A DNA stretch of 64,000 bases from Bacteriovorax sp. BAL6_X (GCF_000443995.1 NZ_AUMC01000009.1:248001-312000); one strand, 5' to 3'; shown: positions 17,961 through 28,224, counted from the stretch's first letter. Translations and numbers: made by a program. Notes: generated by a model from the letters alone, not told the origin.

Positions 17961-19520
17961 ATGATTATTAGGTTTATTTATCTCTTCATTTCTTTATTTT
18001 TAGCAAATGCGTACGCATTAAATGGTGGAGATATAGTTACTCTTAAACCTAAGAGTTTTGATGTTAAAGAAACATTTGAGTTACATAAGCGTTTTGTACC
18101 ACCTATTGCATATCAAGGGCATGTTGAGTCCGATGAGATTGTTATGGCAAGCTCAGGCGTCCAGAAAGGTGCCAAAGTAAGCGGTAATATTAAAGATGGT
18201 GAAGATCTCGTATTCTTTTCTTATGGTGATAATAAAGGTAAGAAAGAGGCCCTCAAGAAGCCTTCGGGTTTATCGAAAGTACCTATTGTTAAAGCAAAAC
18301 CGACAGTATTAGGAAAACCTAAAAACTATAAACCTGTCATTGATTTTTCAAGCTTTATTCAATCAGCTGCACGTAAAAAGAAATCAGTTTCAAACTTCAA
18401 GGTGAAACTACGTGAGTTTGGTCCTAAAGGCATATCAAAAAATAATTTAACTGATTTTGACTTAGTTCCTACTTATAACTTAAACGAGCTATTTACTGAT
18501 GCTGGGATGGGAGAGATTACTATTCCAATTTCTAGTGGTGATAACTTTTCAACTTTTCGGGGTTCAGTTGCTGCGCAGGGAATTATTAGAACTAATTTTG
18601 AGTTAAGTGCACGTAGTGATACGACCTTTGATATTCCTGTTATTAATGGTGATTATCTTTTTAAGATTTTAGAAAAGAATAAAGTGAAGGAAGAAACAGG
18701 CGCCCATATACTTGTGGATCTTGGTGATAAAATAGATACATCTACATTCATGGGTAGCTTTAAAAAGAAGGTTTTCTTAAATAGGAACTTTAAAGAGGTA
18801 GATCCCGGAGATGCCTTCGTGTACGAGCTCTATCTTGATGTTGAATTAGGAAATCATCTAATTAAGTATATGGACTTTAAGGGCAAGGTTGCACAAAAAA
18901 TTATCCATCTTGTACAAGATGAACTTACATATGAAGCACCTTTACTATTAGATGCGAAGGCAATCAGCTTTTCGGTTTATGAAGAGAACCTAGCTGCTAA
19001 AACCTTACAGTCTCTAAATTTAAACAATAATGATATTCGATATTTTAATCGTGAAATTACTGCCGCTAAAGTTGGCCTTAATCGCTATAAAATTCTTACC
19101 CCATTGCGGGATGCTAGTTTTAAACACTATATTGAAGTTGGCAAAGAGACTTCGGTCTTTGTGGGATTTAACGACATTAAAAAAGTCGTAATACCATCGA
19201 TTGAGTATATTGATTATTTAAAAGAGCTTTTTCAAAATCGGGCCGATAATGGTGCATGTGTTATTCAAATTAACTTGAATAATCCACTGGTTGGTTTTGA
19301 AGCATATATGTCTTCACAGCGGCCTTCTGGATCATATGATTTTTATTATATGGACAAAGATGGAACAGTTAGTGCTGAAATCACAGGGCTTACGGAGAAG
19401 GTATTTGTTATCTCTCATGATTACGGGATAATGAATACTAAGATTGACTCTGGGGACGGCAATATCCAATACACGCAAAGTTTCTGTACTGAAGGATTAT
19501 ATATTATTGAAAATATCTAG
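17961..19520 (+). CDS. Exported protein of unknown function
   Basis: I do not recognise this 519-residue protein. It has a clear N-terminal signal peptide (IIRFIYLFISLFLANAYAL, cleavage likely after about residue 19), a Lys-rich low-complexity linker (about 85-150) and then beta-rich sequence without membrane segments. Two cysteines near 433 and 513 could form a disulfide, consistent with the periplasm or outside. It is transcribed with the small barrel gene 41 bp downstream. Confidence 0.75.
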   Translation: MIIRFIYLFISLFLANAYALNGGDIVTLKPKSFDVKETFELHKRFVPPIAYQGHVESDEIVMASSGVQKGAKVSGNIKDGEDLVFFSYGDNKGKKEALKKPSGLSKVPIVKAKPTVLGKPKNYKPVIDFSSFIQSAARKKKSVSNFKVKLREFGPKGISKNNLTDFDLVPTYNLNELFTDAGMGEITIPISSGDNFSTFRGSVAAQGIIRTNFELSARSDTTFDIPVINGDYLFKILEKNKVKEETGAHILVDLGDKIDTSTFMGSFKKKVFLNRNFKEVDPGDAFVYELYLDVELGNHLIKYMDFKGKVAQKIIHLVQDELTYEAPLLLDAKAISFSVYEENLAAKTLQSLNLNNNDIRYFNREITAAKVGLNRYKILTPLRDASFKHYIEVGKETSVFVGFNDIKKVVIPSIEYIDYLKELFQNRADNGACVIQINLNNPLVGFEAYMSSQRPSGSYDFYYMDKDGTVSAEITGLTEKVFVISHDYGIMNTKIDSGDGNIQYTQSFCTEGLYIIENI

Positions 19521-19561
19521 TTTGAGAGAAAATTACTAGATTTATCTTATGAGGAGATTGT

Positions 19562-20065
19562 ATGAAAAAGATTTTAATTGCAATGATGATTATGATTGCT
19601 GGTTTCCAAGCACAAGCTGGAATTTATGTTGAGCCATACCTAGCTTATAATATTCTAGGTGAAACTGATGGTGATGATACTACAGGTACAAATATCGGTG
19701 GTCGTTTAGGTTATTCTTTACCAATGCTTGTTAGTTTTGGACTTGATTATAATATGGGTTCTTATACGATTGATAGTGCATTAGGTGATGTTGACGCTGA
19801 TACTACTAATCTTGGTGCATTTGTTGCAGTTGATTTACCAATTCTTTTAAGAGGTTATGCAAGTTATTACTTCTCTTCTGATATAGATACAGGAAGTGTT
19901 TCTTATGATGGTTCAGGAATTGCTGTTGGTGTTGGTTTTACAATGCTGCCATTTGTTTCACTTAACCTTGAGTACAGAGCAATGAGTTACGATGGCTCAG
20001 GAGCTGTTTCAGACTTTGATGCTAAGGAAATTCTTGTAGGAATCTCGGTTCCTCTTGATCTTTAA
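19562..20065 (+). CDS. Small outer-membrane beta-barrel protein
   Basis: The 167-residue protein has a signal peptide (MKKILIAMMIMIAGFQAQAG) and then alternating amphipathic strands typical of an eight-stranded OmpA/OmpW-like barrel (GRLGYSLPMLVSFGLDYNMGSY, VAVDLPILLRGYASYYF, SLNLEYRAMSYDG). The C-terminus ends VGISVPLDL, close to a barrel-targeting last strand. Family not determined. GAGGAGA precedes ATG. Confidence 0.8.
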   Translation: MKKILIAMMIMIAGFQAQAGIYVEPYLAYNILGETDGDDTTGTNIGGRLGYSLPMLVSFGLDYNMGSYTIDSALGDVDADTTNLGAFVAVDLPILLRGYASYYFSSDIDTGSVSYDGSGIAVGVGFTMLPFVSLNLEYRAMSYDGSGAVSDFDAKEILVGISVPLDL

Positions 20066-20087
20066 TTTTAAAAAAATTAACGAATAT

Positions 20088-20116
20088 AAAAAGGCCCACA
20101 TTAGTGGGCTTTTTTT
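20088..20116. terminator. Bidirectional terminator
   Basis: GCCCAC-ATTA-GTGGGC with A-tract before and T-tract after (20094-20116). It serves the barrel gene on plus and overlaps the stop codon of the patatin gene on minus. Confidence 0.88.
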
Positions 20117-21293
20117 ATGATTCGTATTCTTTATTGTTGAATATTTCCATTGTTCGTTTGTAGCCAGCTTCTAGCATCTTTGTCATTTTCTTTGGATTTA
20201 AGCTAAAAATATCAGCGAAGAAAAGATTGTAATCATCATGCTTAGGGTAAATATCGATAAGCTTCACATCTGGATTAAAATTAAGCTTTCTTTCAATAAT
20301 AGATGTAATATGACGACGCTGTTCATTACTAAATTTTTCATTAAGCATATATTGATTAACAGTATCAATTATATCTTGAGCTGCAATACGTCTAGCTCTA
20401 GAGTCAACAATCTTCTTTTGAATCATTAGGTAAATGGCCTGTGTACAAATGGCAGGAAGCCCATAATTTGCAAGTGAACCAATCTCATCTTGATAGTGAT
20501 AAGGAGTATGGGTCCAACTTGAGATGATATACTCACAACTATTATCAACAGCAACATGAGTAGAGAGAGTTTCACGAATCTCACCATCAATATAGAAATC
20601 TGTCGTATCTGTTACTGTATTATGAATTGGATACGGAGTATAAAAAGGTGGTACACTCATTGAGGCAGTGGCCGCCTCTGCAATTGGAATATCTGTATAG
20701 TAATGGGCTGTTGGATCATGGCTAGGGTTTGGATAATTATAACGAGAAAATATAGTCTTTCTTGAGTTATCTAGCTGTGTGGCAATAATAAATAAATCAG
20801 CATCATAATCATCGAAGTTATTAGATTTAATTATATTATTTAATATATATTCGTGTAGTCCAGTTGTCGAAAAAAGACCTGATACAGTCATGATAGGTTT
20901 TAAAAGACTTTTGATAACCAGTGGAAAACCATCTAATGGATCATATAGATTTGGATGATGAGGTTTTAAACTGGGTCTCTTTAGAGAAAGCATATCCTTA
21001 TATGTAATAGGTTTTAGCCCAGTTTTATTTTTATGAATAAAGGCCTCAATAACATCTAAGGGTGAATGGCCAGAAGCTAAAAAAAGACTAATTAGTGCAC
21101 CCGCACTTGAGCCAACATAAGTTGAAATTTCATAATCAGGATTAATATCGGAATGATTATGTTTGAAAGTAAATCCAAGGTCGTGAAGCGCCCAACTAAC
21201 TCCAAGGTGCCATGCGGCAGCTTTAACGACACCACCTGAAAGAACTAGGGCAGTCTTTTTATTCCTGAAGTTTTCTATATCAACTCTGTTCAT
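20115..21293 (-). CDS. Patatin-like phospholipase
   Basis: Patatin-like enzymes hydrolyse lipid acyl chains with a Ser-Asp dyad. The N-terminal oxyanion region is ALVLSGGVVKAAAWHLGV, the nucleophile elbow GSSAG follows in TYVGSSAGALISLF, and the catalytic aspartate is in the DG motif YIDGEIRE. No signal peptide is evident. I chose ATG 21293, giving 392 residues. The frame extends to a TTG at 21353, but TATAAT lies seven bases before this ATG on the minus strand, which would yield a nearly leaderless mRNA. In predatory bacteria such lipases may act on prey lipids, but that is inference. Confidence 0.88.
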   Translation of the reverse strand: MNRVDIENFRNKKTALVLSGGVVKAAAWHLGVSWALHDLGFTFKHNHSDINPDYEISTYVGSSAGALISLFLASGHSPLDVIEAFIHKNKTGLKPITYKDMLSLKRPSLKPHHPNLYDPLDGFPLVIKSLLKPIMTVSGLFSTTGLHEYILNNIIKSNNFDDYDADLFIIATQLDNSRKTIFSRYNYPNPSHDPTAHYYTDIPIAEAATASMSVPPFYTPYPIHNTVTDTTDFYIDGEIRETLSTHVAVDNSCEYIISSWTHTPYHYQDEIGSLANYGLPAICTQAIYLMIQKKIVDSRARRIAAQDIIDTVNQYMLNEKFSNEQRRHITSIIERKLNFNPDVKLIDIYPKHDDYNLFFADIFSLNPKKMTKMLEAGYKRTMEIFNNKEYES

Positions 21294-21371
21294 AAAAAAA
21301 TTATACTCGAAATACGAATTTATGTATTGATAATTTTTGGCAAAGCACGTCAAGTTGGTTAAAATTAAGAA

Positions 21372-21686
21372 ATGATTTGGATGGACATAAATGACTATTC
21401 ATTGTTGAAGGGAATCTCAATATCAACAATTCGTCGCTATATAAAAAGAGATAAATTAATTTGGAAATTTGACCAGGGTAAATATCTGATTCAAATGAAC
21501 GAGTGGGAATATAACGATTCACTAAGTGCATCAAACGCCATCGTATACCTAAAGCGTTTACAAGAAGAACATGAACTTCTTAAAAAAGAATTAATTAAAA
21601 CCAAGCAAGAAAATAATGAATATAAAATGCTCGTAGATCTCTACGAAGGTCGTCTCAATGAAAATAATCAAATTACTTATAACTAG
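21372..21686 (+). CDS. Small helix-turn-helix / coiled-coil protein
   Basis: A 104-residue protein whose first half (YSLLKGISISTIRRYIKRDKLIWKFDQGKYLI) looks like a MerR/excisionase-type winged helix-turn-helix, reading a recognition helix STIRRYIKRDK. The second half is a short coiled coil (LKRLQEEHELLKKELIKTKQENNEYKML). It could start at ATG 21381. Its end overlaps the following exported-protein gene by 29 bp, so they are co-translated. DNA binding is plausible but unproven. Confidence 0.65.
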   Translation: MIWMDINDYSLLKGISISTIRRYIKRDKLIWKFDQGKYLIQMNEWEYNDSLSASNAIVYLKRLQEEHELLKKELIKTKQENNEYKMLVDLYEGRLNENNQITYN

Positions 21687-23145
21687 CTTTTTACTTTTAC
21701 TATCTCTTGATGCATTTGCTTCACCAAGTGCACGTCGATGTATGATTTTACCTGTAAGGGACTCTGTCGGTGGGGCACTTGGATATGAAGTTTTTGCCAA
21801 AGTTGAAGGTTATCTAAAGTCTTCACGTTGGTGTTACTATCAATATAACTCTGAAATTATCAATATATTATCAAACTATAAGAAGAATTTAGATGCAGCT
21901 TTAGAAAATCCGAAAGTTATAAAATTGGTTTCGGAGAAAACAAATGCTGGCTCATTAATTAAAGTCAAAATTGAAAGCCTACCAAAGGGAGTTGCCGTCA
22001 ATATGCAAATCTTTGGTGCAAATGGTAGAGATATTTATTTTAATGAAAAGATTGAACTCAATAGTGATGATCCTGGATTAATTGCTCAGACAGTCAATAA
22101 TTGGCTAGATCAATATGAAAAACAAATTCCTTATGATGCTCGAGTATTGGGAGTCCTTGGTCAACAGTTCTCTATTGATCTTGGAAAGGATGCCGGAATT
22201 TTTACTGATTATGAAGTGAAAGTTGTGCGACCTATGCGACGTAGAAAGCATCCTCTTCTTCAAGAAGTTGTTGATTGGGAAACTAAAACAATTGCTACGG
22301 GAAGAATTGTTCACGTTGGTGAATCCCTCTCTCAAGTAAAAGTTCTTCGTTACGAAGACAAGAGTCTTATTCAAGCTGAAGATTGGGTATTAATTTCTAA
22401 GAATACAAAAGACTCTGAAAAGAGAAATTTAAAATATGATCCAGTTGAAGGCAATGATCGTACATCTTCATTTGGAAGACTAGGAGAATTCGGACTGGCC
22501 CTCAAAATTGGGACTGGATCTAATAATAATTCATCAATTTCAAATGGGACAAAATCAATTAACGGAGTTGATTTTGCGATTGCTTTTGATAGTGAACTTT
22601 GGCTTACAAGAAATTATTGGGTAGGACTTGAGTTAGAAAAAGGTTTTGGGAAGTATTCAAAAGATGCGGGAAATTTAGTTTCTGATAGTAATTCGATGGA
22701 CTCATCACGTTTTAGACTTCTTGCTGGTTATAAATATCTACCTATGGGCTTCTTCTATGGCCCTCAGGTTGACGTCTTCTTTGGCTATGGTTCATATACG
22801 CATGGTTTTGATAATCAAGTTGCAGATGGTTTTACTGAAATTAATTTTAGTGGAATCTTAGTTGGAGCCAAAGCAAGCATGCCACTCGTAAGAGGAATTA
22901 GAATTTATTTTCAATTCGATTTTATGCTTGATCCTGGCTATGAAGAAGATGTTTCTATATTTGGTAGTGCAAAAGATACAAGTAACTTCCATGTCGCCGC
23001 TGGCGCGGAATATAAGTATGGACCAAATATCAATCTTTATGGTGGAATCGACTACTTAAGTGATAAAGCTGAATTTGCAAGTGATGGTACTAAAGTAACA
23101 GTTAAGAACACGGCCTTGAAGGGTGGTGTGAAATTTGCATTCTAA
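21658..23145 (+). CDS. Exported two-domain outer-membrane barrel protein
   Basis: A 495-residue protein with signal peptide (MKIIKLLITSFLLLLSLDAFA). The soluble N-terminal part (about 25-260) contains a TolB/FlgT-like alpha/beta stretch and a small beta-domain (VLGQQFSIDLGKDAGIFTDYEVKVV). The second half has repeating aromatic amphipathic strands (FRLLAGYKYLPMGFFYGPQVDVFFGYG) and ends GGVKFAF, a typical terminal strand with C-terminal Phe. The protein at 56571-57518 has a comparable soluble-plus-barrel plan. Function unknown. Confidence 0.75.
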   Translation: MKIIKLLITSFLLLLSLDAFASPSARRCMILPVRDSVGGALGYEVFAKVEGYLKSSRWCYYQYNSEIINILSNYKKNLDAALENPKVIKLVSEKTNAGSLIKVKIESLPKGVAVNMQIFGANGRDIYFNEKIELNSDDPGLIAQTVNNWLDQYEKQIPYDARVLGVLGQQFSIDLGKDAGIFTDYEVKVVRPMRRRKHPLLQEVVDWETKTIATGRIVHVGESLSQVKVLRYEDKSLIQAEDWVLISKNTKDSEKRNLKYDPVEGNDRTSSFGRLGEFGLALKIGTGSNNNSSISNGTKSINGVDFAIAFDSELWLTRNYWVGLELEKGFGKYSKDAGNLVSDSNSMDSSRFRLLAGYKYLPMGFFYGPQVDVFFGYGSYTHGFDNQVADGFTEINFSGILVGAKASMPLVRGIRIYFQFDFMLDPGYEEDVSIFGSAKDTSNFHVAAGAEYKYGPNINLYGGIDYLSDKAEFASDGTKVTVKNTALKGGVKFAF

Positions 23146-23175
23146 AATGACAATCTAAATTAGAAGAGAAATTAA

Positions 23176-25053
23176 ATGAATAGAATTAAAGAATTGGCAG
23201 ATCAAATTAAGATCCATAAGGCATTGTACTATGCTGGAAAACCAGAAATTTCAGATATTGAATATGACAAATTAGAAGATGAGTTAAGACAATTAGATCC
23301 AGATAACTCTGTACTTAATCTTGTTGGTTCAACAATCACATCACTAGATAAAGTAAAACACGATAAGAAAATGCTTTCACTTGGAAAAACTTATAAAGTG
23401 GATGAGTTAATCTCTTGGGCCAAAAAACATGAGGTCTTAGGGATATATAAAGTAGATGGAGTTTCTTGTTCTCTGATCTACGAAGGTGGTCATTTAGTAT
23501 TAGCAAAAACTAGAGGTGATGGCACTTACGGTGAAAATATCACACAAAAAGTACAATGGATGAAGGGAGTTCCTGGATCTATCTCTATCAAAGAGAGAAT
23601 AGAAATAAGAGGTGAGATGTATTGTGATGAGCAATCATTCTTTCATCTATCAGAAACAATGGTTTCCCAAGGATTAGAAAGGCCTTCATCACAACGAAAT
23701 ATCGTTGCTGGACTAGTGGGGAGAAAAGAGAATATTAGCCTATGTTCTTATATAAATTTTAAGGCCTTTGATTTAATTGGCCTAGAGTTTGAAAAAGAAA
23801 GTCAAAAATATGAGACGCTTAAGAAAGAAGATTTCGATATTCTTGAATATACTCTCATGCATACAAAAAAAGATTATGAAGTTGCAATTGATGACGCCAA
23901 AGATTTCATGGCAAATGGTGATTATCTGATTGATGGACTTGTATTTGTCTATAATGAAATAAATCTACATGATGAACTTGGGGAAACTGCTCATCATCCT
24001 CGTTATAAGATGGCCTTTAAATTTGAAGGGGAAACGGTACAGACAACTCTTAATTCAATTACATGGCAAGTATCTAGAAATGGAATTTTGACTCCTGTAG
24101 GTGAGGTAGAACCTGTTTCCATTAGTGGTGCTGTGATTTCTCGAGTGACTTTGCATAATTATGGAATGGTTAAACAACATAATTTAAAAGCAGGGGATAA
24201 GATCGAGATAATTAGAAGTGGAGAAGTTATTCCTAAATTTCTTCAAACAATTGAAGAGTCTCAAAATGAATTCTTAATACCTGAATGTTGTCCAAGTTGT
24301 GAGTCTGAAGTTGTCATCGAAGACATTAGACTTTTTTGTAAGAACCCTGCTTGTCCAGCTCAAGTTAAAGAAGCGATATTAAACTTTATTCAAAAAATAG
24401 GTATTGATGATCTAAGTTCTAAACGACTTGAAGAGATGATTCGTAAGAAGTTGGTAACAACAATTGAAGATCTTTATAAGTTAGAAATGAATCAGCTACT
24501 AACACTTGATAAAGTAAAAGATAAACTAGCAACAAAACTTCTTACAAGTATTGAAGGATCAAAGAAGGCTGATTTAATAACATTTATCTCGGCTCTGGGT
24601 ATTACTGGTGGTGCTTATAATAAGTGTGAAAAAGTTGTACATGGTGGATTTGATTCAATAGAAAAGCTATTAAATATGAATGCAGATGAGCTTGCAACTC
24701 TTGAAGGATTTGCAGAAAAGTCAGCTACAACTTTTATAAACTCATTACAAGAAAAGAAAGAATTAATTAAAAATCTACAAGCACTTGGTTTCACTTTTGA
24801 AGTATTAGAAGAAGAGGCTGGCTCTGGATTGGCTGGATTAAAAATTTGTATTACTGGTTCTCTATCACGAAAAAGAAGTGACATTGAAAAAGATATTAAG
24901 GCCGCAGGTGGAACACCTGTTGGTTCTGTTAGCAAGAACACTGATATTCTTCTTACAAATGAAACAGAAGCTAAATCTTCTAAATATAAGAAAGCTCTAG
25001 ATTTAGGAATTACGATTAAGACAGAAGATGAAGTAATGGGAATGATTGATTAA
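23176..25053 (+). CDS. ligA: NAD-dependent DNA ligase
   Basis: LigA seals nicks using NAD+, joining Okazaki fragments. The adenylation lysine is in YKVDGVS (KxDG, about residue 97). The zinc finger reads CCPSCESE ... FCKNPACPAQ, followed by helix-hairpin-helix repeats and a C-terminal BRCT domain (GLKICITGSLSRKRSDIEK). At 625 residues it is somewhat shorter than the usual 660-680, but no domain is missing. The stop shares its last base with radA's start (TAATG). Confidence 0.97.
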   Translation: MNRIKELADQIKIHKALYYAGKPEISDIEYDKLEDELRQLDPDNSVLNLVGSTITSLDKVKHDKKMLSLGKTYKVDELISWAKKHEVLGIYKVDGVSCSLIYEGGHLVLAKTRGDGTYGENITQKVQWMKGVPGSISIKERIEIRGEMYCDEQSFFHLSETMVSQGLERPSSQRNIVAGLVGRKENISLCSYINFKAFDLIGLEFEKESQKYETLKKEDFDILEYTLMHTKKDYEVAIDDAKDFMANGDYLIDGLVFVYNEINLHDELGETAHHPRYKMAFKFEGETVQTTLNSITWQVSRNGILTPVGEVEPVSISGAVISRVTLHNYGMVKQHNLKAGDKIEIIRSGEVIPKFLQTIEESQNEFLIPECCPSCESEVVIEDIRLFCKNPACPAQVKEAILNFIQKIGIDDLSSKRLEEMIRKKLVTTIEDLYKLEMNQLLTLDKVKDKLATKLLTSIEGSKKADLITFISALGITGGAYNKCEKVVHGGFDSIEKLLNMNADELATLEGFAEKSATTFINSLQEKKELIKNLQALGFTFEVLEEEAGSGLAGLKICITGSLSRKRSDIEKDIKAAGGTPVGSVSKNTDILLTNETEAKSSKYKKALDLGITIKTEDEVMGMID

Positions 25054-26423
25054 TGGCCAAGAAAAGTAAAAAAGTTTTTGAATGTTCAAACTGTGGATTT
25101 CAAACTGCAAAATGGATGGGACGTTGTACAGATTGTGGCGAATGGAATAGTTTTGTTGAAGAAACTTTTACACCTGTTCAAGAAAGTATAAAAGTTAAGG
25201 CCGTTGGTGAAACAGCTCCAAAAAAATTAAAAGAAATTGAAGTTGAAACATATAATCGTGTAAGTACTGGTATTGGAGAATTCGATCGTGTTGTTGGCGG
25301 AGGATTAGTTCCGGGGTCTCTTATTCTAATTGGTGGTGAGCCAGGGATTGGAAAGTCAACACTACTAACCGAAATGCTTTCAAAACTATCAGGTCAGCAA
25401 AGTGATCAAAGTTTTCTATATGTTAGTGGTGAAGAAAGTGAGGGACAGGTTGCAGGACGTGCAAAACGAATGGGCCTAAAAAATGATTCATTTTATATTT
25501 ATAATGAAACAAATTGGCAAAATATTTTAAATCAAATTAAGAAGATTAAGCCACGATTTATGGTTTTAGATTCGATTCAAACGACTACTTCGAGTGAGTT
25601 ACAATCACCTCCAGGTACTGTCTCACAAATTCGTGAAGTTACTTATGAGTTAATGAATCATGTGAAGGCTACTGGCATTACATGTTTTGTTGTAGGCCAT
25701 ATTACAAAAGATGGCGCAATTGCTGGTCCAAAAATTCTTGAGCATATGGTCGATACGGTAATTTACTTTGAAGGTGATCAATTTGGTCACTATCGTATGC
25801 TTAGAGCTATTAAAAATCGATTTGGAAATACGAATGAAGTTGGCATTTTTGAAATGCAAGAAGATGGACTTAATGAAGTTAAGAATCCTTCGCAATTCTT
25901 TTTAGATGATGATCTTGAAGACAGTTTTGGAAAGAGCTTAACTTGTATCAAAGAAGGGACACGACCTTTATTTGTCGAAGTACAAGCTCTTGTGGCAGAA
26001 AATAAATTTGGAAATGGTAGACGTACGACTCAAGGTCTTGATAATAATCGCGTTGCCATGATGGTTGCGATCATTGAAAAGTATGCAAATATTCCGATGG
26101 GCATGAATGATATCTATGTCAATGTTGTTGGAAGTATGAAGCTTACGACTCGAGAGTCAGACTTAAGTATCATTGCAGCTCTATTAAGTTCATATAAGTC
26201 TAAACCAATCCCTAAGGATACTGTCTTCCTTGGAGAAGTGGGGCTTACTGGTGAAGTTAGAACTGTTCCACATATGGAGATGCGAATTAAAGAAATGGAA
26301 CAACTTAATTATAAGACCCTTGTGGCCTCTCCAAAGGTTGCTAAAGATTATTCAAAGAAATCAAAATTAAAAATTATACCAGTTAGAAAAGTTACAGATA
26401 TTTTTAAAGTACTAGGGGACTAG
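25053..26423 (+). CDS. radA: DNA repair protein RadA
   Basis: RadA is a RecA-like helicase that drives branch migration in recombination. The N-terminal C4 zinc finger (CSNCGFQTAKWMGRCTDCGEWNS), Walker A GEPGIGKST (about residue 97), the family motif KNRFG and the C-terminal Lon-like domain (GEVGLTGEVRTV) are all present in 456 residues. It is coupled to ligA. A stem ACTAGGGG/CCCCCTAGT spans its stop codon but lacks a strong T-run. Confidence 0.97.
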   Translation: MAKKSKKVFECSNCGFQTAKWMGRCTDCGEWNSFVEETFTPVQESIKVKAVGETAPKKLKEIEVETYNRVSTGIGEFDRVVGGGLVPGSLILIGGEPGIGKSTLLTEMLSKLSGQQSDQSFLYVSGEESEGQVAGRAKRMGLKNDSFYIYNETNWQNILNQIKKIKPRFMVLDSIQTTTSSELQSPPGTVSQIREVTYELMNHVKATGITCFVVGHITKDGAIAGPKILEHMVDTVIYFEGDQFGHYRMLRAIKNRFGNTNEVGIFEMQEDGLNEVKNPSQFFLDDDLEDSFGKSLTCIKEGTRPLFVEVQALVAENKFGNGRRTTQGLDNNRVAMMVAIIEKYANIPMGMNDIYVNVVGSMKLTTRESDLSIIAALLSSYKSKPIPKDTVFLGEVGLTGEVRTVPHMEMRIKEMEQLNYKTLVASPKVAKDYSKKSKLKIIPVRKVTDIFKVLGD

Positions 26424-26436
26424 CCCCCTAGTATAT

Positions 26437-27915
26437 TTAGAAGTTTATTTGAATATACTTATTCCAGAGTTTCTTTTTATAGTCGTAATATTCGGCATTA
26501 GTTGTAGAAGATTTAAAGAATGATTCTTTCTCCCATTGCTTACTAACATCATCAATAGACATTAGACCAGCACCGATAGCAGCAGCTAAAGCCGCACCAT
26601 ATGAAGTTGTTTCAATAACTTTTGGCCTCGTAACATTAATACCTGAAATATCTGCTTGAATTTGCATTAGCAGATTGTTTGCAACGGCACCACCATCAAC
26701 TTTAAACTCTTCAAGATCACTACCCATATCACTTTTCATCGCTTTAATTAAATCATTAATGCTTAAAGCAATCCCTTCAAGGGCCGCACGACAAATATCG
26801 TTTGTATCTGTAGCTCGGGTCATTCCAATTAATGCAGCTTTCGCATGGGGTTTCCAATATGGAGAGCCAATTCCAGTAAAAAATGGAAGTAGTAAAAGAT
26901 CTTTAATTTGATTTAAATCTTTAATAGCATTTGCTTTATCTTCTGTTTGAGCAGCATTATCGATGATTTCGAGATTGTCTCTAAGCCATTGTACACATGC
27001 TCCTGCAATATAGCATGAGCCTTCAAGAGCATAATAAGTCTTACCCTGATATTTATAAGCAACTGTCGTTAGCAGGCCGTGCTCAGAATATTTCTTTTCC
27101 TCACCTGTGTTAACGAGCATAAATGCACCGGTACCATAGGTACATTTTCCAGTTCCCTTTGTGAAACAAGCTTGGCCAAAGAGGGCGGCTTGCTGATCTC
27201 CTAATATTCCGTTAATAGGAATTCCGTCTGGTAAAAAGTCTAGGCCTTTTGTTTGTCCAAAATCATAAATAGATTCACATACTTCAGGCAAACAAGTCTT
27301 ATCTACTCCAAGGATTTTACAGAGATCCTCATCCCAATTACACGTCTCTAAAGACATTAATAATGTTCTAGAAGCATTGGAAACATCTGTTCTATACGCT
27401 TCACCATTTGTTAGGCGATAAAGCAGAAAAGTATCAATCGTCCCAAAACGTAGGTCATGATTTTTATAAGCTTCCTTCACATATTGATTATTATTTAATA
27501 ACCAGTGCATTTTTGTTCCTGAAAAATATGGATCTAGTGGAAGCCCTGTGACTTTTTTGAAGTTGTCCTCGTGGGCCTTCATGCTCTCACAGTAGTCTGC
27601 TGTTCTGCGATCTTGCCAAACGATGGCCTTTGCCAGAGCATCACCTTTACGTGTAAAGGCACAAGTTGTTTCTCGTTGATTGGTTATACCAATCGAGATA
27701 ATTTCTTTAGCATCAATACTATTTCTTTTAAGAACACTTTTAACAGTGTGCTTTACACTCTTCCAGATTTCATCGAGATCATGTTCAACCCAACCTGTAT
27801 CAGGAAAGTATTGTTTAAATTCTTGATTCTCCTTATCAACAAACTTAAACGTTTTAGCATCGATTATAGTAGCAGTAGTACCTGTGGTACCTTGGTCTAA
27901 AGATAAAATATACAT
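26437..27915 (-). CDS. glpK: Glycerol kinase
   Basis: GlpK phosphorylates glycerol to glycerol 3-phosphate. The FGGY-kinase fold starts LSLDQGTTGTTATIID, with ATP/glycerol motifs NQRETTCAF, WQDRRTADYCE, GILGDQQAALFGQACF and KVDGGAVANNLLMQ. Length 492 is normal. The gene stands alone here with no glpF or glpD next to it. Glycerol or lipid-derived glycerol use fits a lipase-bearing organism, but is inference. Confidence 0.97.
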   Translation of the reverse strand: MYILSLDQGTTGTTATIIDAKTFKFVDKENQEFKQYFPDTGWVEHDLDEIWKSVKHTVKSVLKRNSIDAKEIISIGITNQRETTCAFTRKGDALAKAIVWQDRRTADYCESMKAHEDNFKKVTGLPLDPYFSGTKMHWLLNNNQYVKEAYKNHDLRFGTIDTFLLYRLTNGEAYRTDVSNASRTLLMSLETCNWDEDLCKILGVDKTCLPEVCESIYDFGQTKGLDFLPDGIPINGILGDQQAALFGQACFTKGTGKCTYGTGAFMLVNTGEEKKYSEHGLLTTVAYKYQGKTYYALEGSCYIAGACVQWLRDNLEIIDNAAQTEDKANAIKDLNQIKDLLLLPFFTGIGSPYWKPHAKAALIGMTRATDTNDICRAALEGIALSINDLIKAMKSDMGSDLEEFKVDGGAVANNLLMQIQADISGINVTRPKVIETTSYGAALAAAIGAGLMSIDDVSKQWEKESFFKSSTTNAEYYDYKKKLWNKYIQINF

Positions 27916-27952
27916 ATTTACTCCAGTATAAGAGTTAATTTATAGTAAAAAG

Positions 27953-28171
27953 CTATTCAGTTAATTTTACACCGGGATTGTGGCCAGGGTAATTACGCGC
28001 AATGCTGTTGATTGCAATTTCCCATTGTTTAGCTAAAAAGAAGTTACTTCCCTTTAGAAGTGAGACGGAAAGTCCGATTAAGATTACAAGTAAAAAGATG
28101 AACTCGACAAAGGTTTGCCCAGCTTGATTTAGAATTTTTTTCTCTAGCTCTTTGTCCTGCGTTTTTTGCAT
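27953..28171 (-). CDS. TadE-like pseudopilin-type small protein
   Basis: A 72-residue protein with one membrane helix. The motif AGQTFVEFIFLLVILIGLSV matches the TadE/TadG and Flp-type entrance (G-Q-x-x-V-E-F followed by a hydrophobic helix). Such proteins are minor pilins of Tad pili. No tad machinery is adjacent, so the partner genes must be elsewhere. It ends 38 bp before glpK on the same strand. Confidence 0.65.
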   Translation of the reverse strand: MQKTQDKELEKKILNQAGQTFVEFIFLLVILIGLSVSLLKGSNFFLAKQWEIAINSIARNYPGHNPGVKLTE

Positions 28172-28224
28172 AGTGCAATCTTACCTATTTAAGTGTATAA
28201 TACCATTCTAACTGGGGTTAAGAG

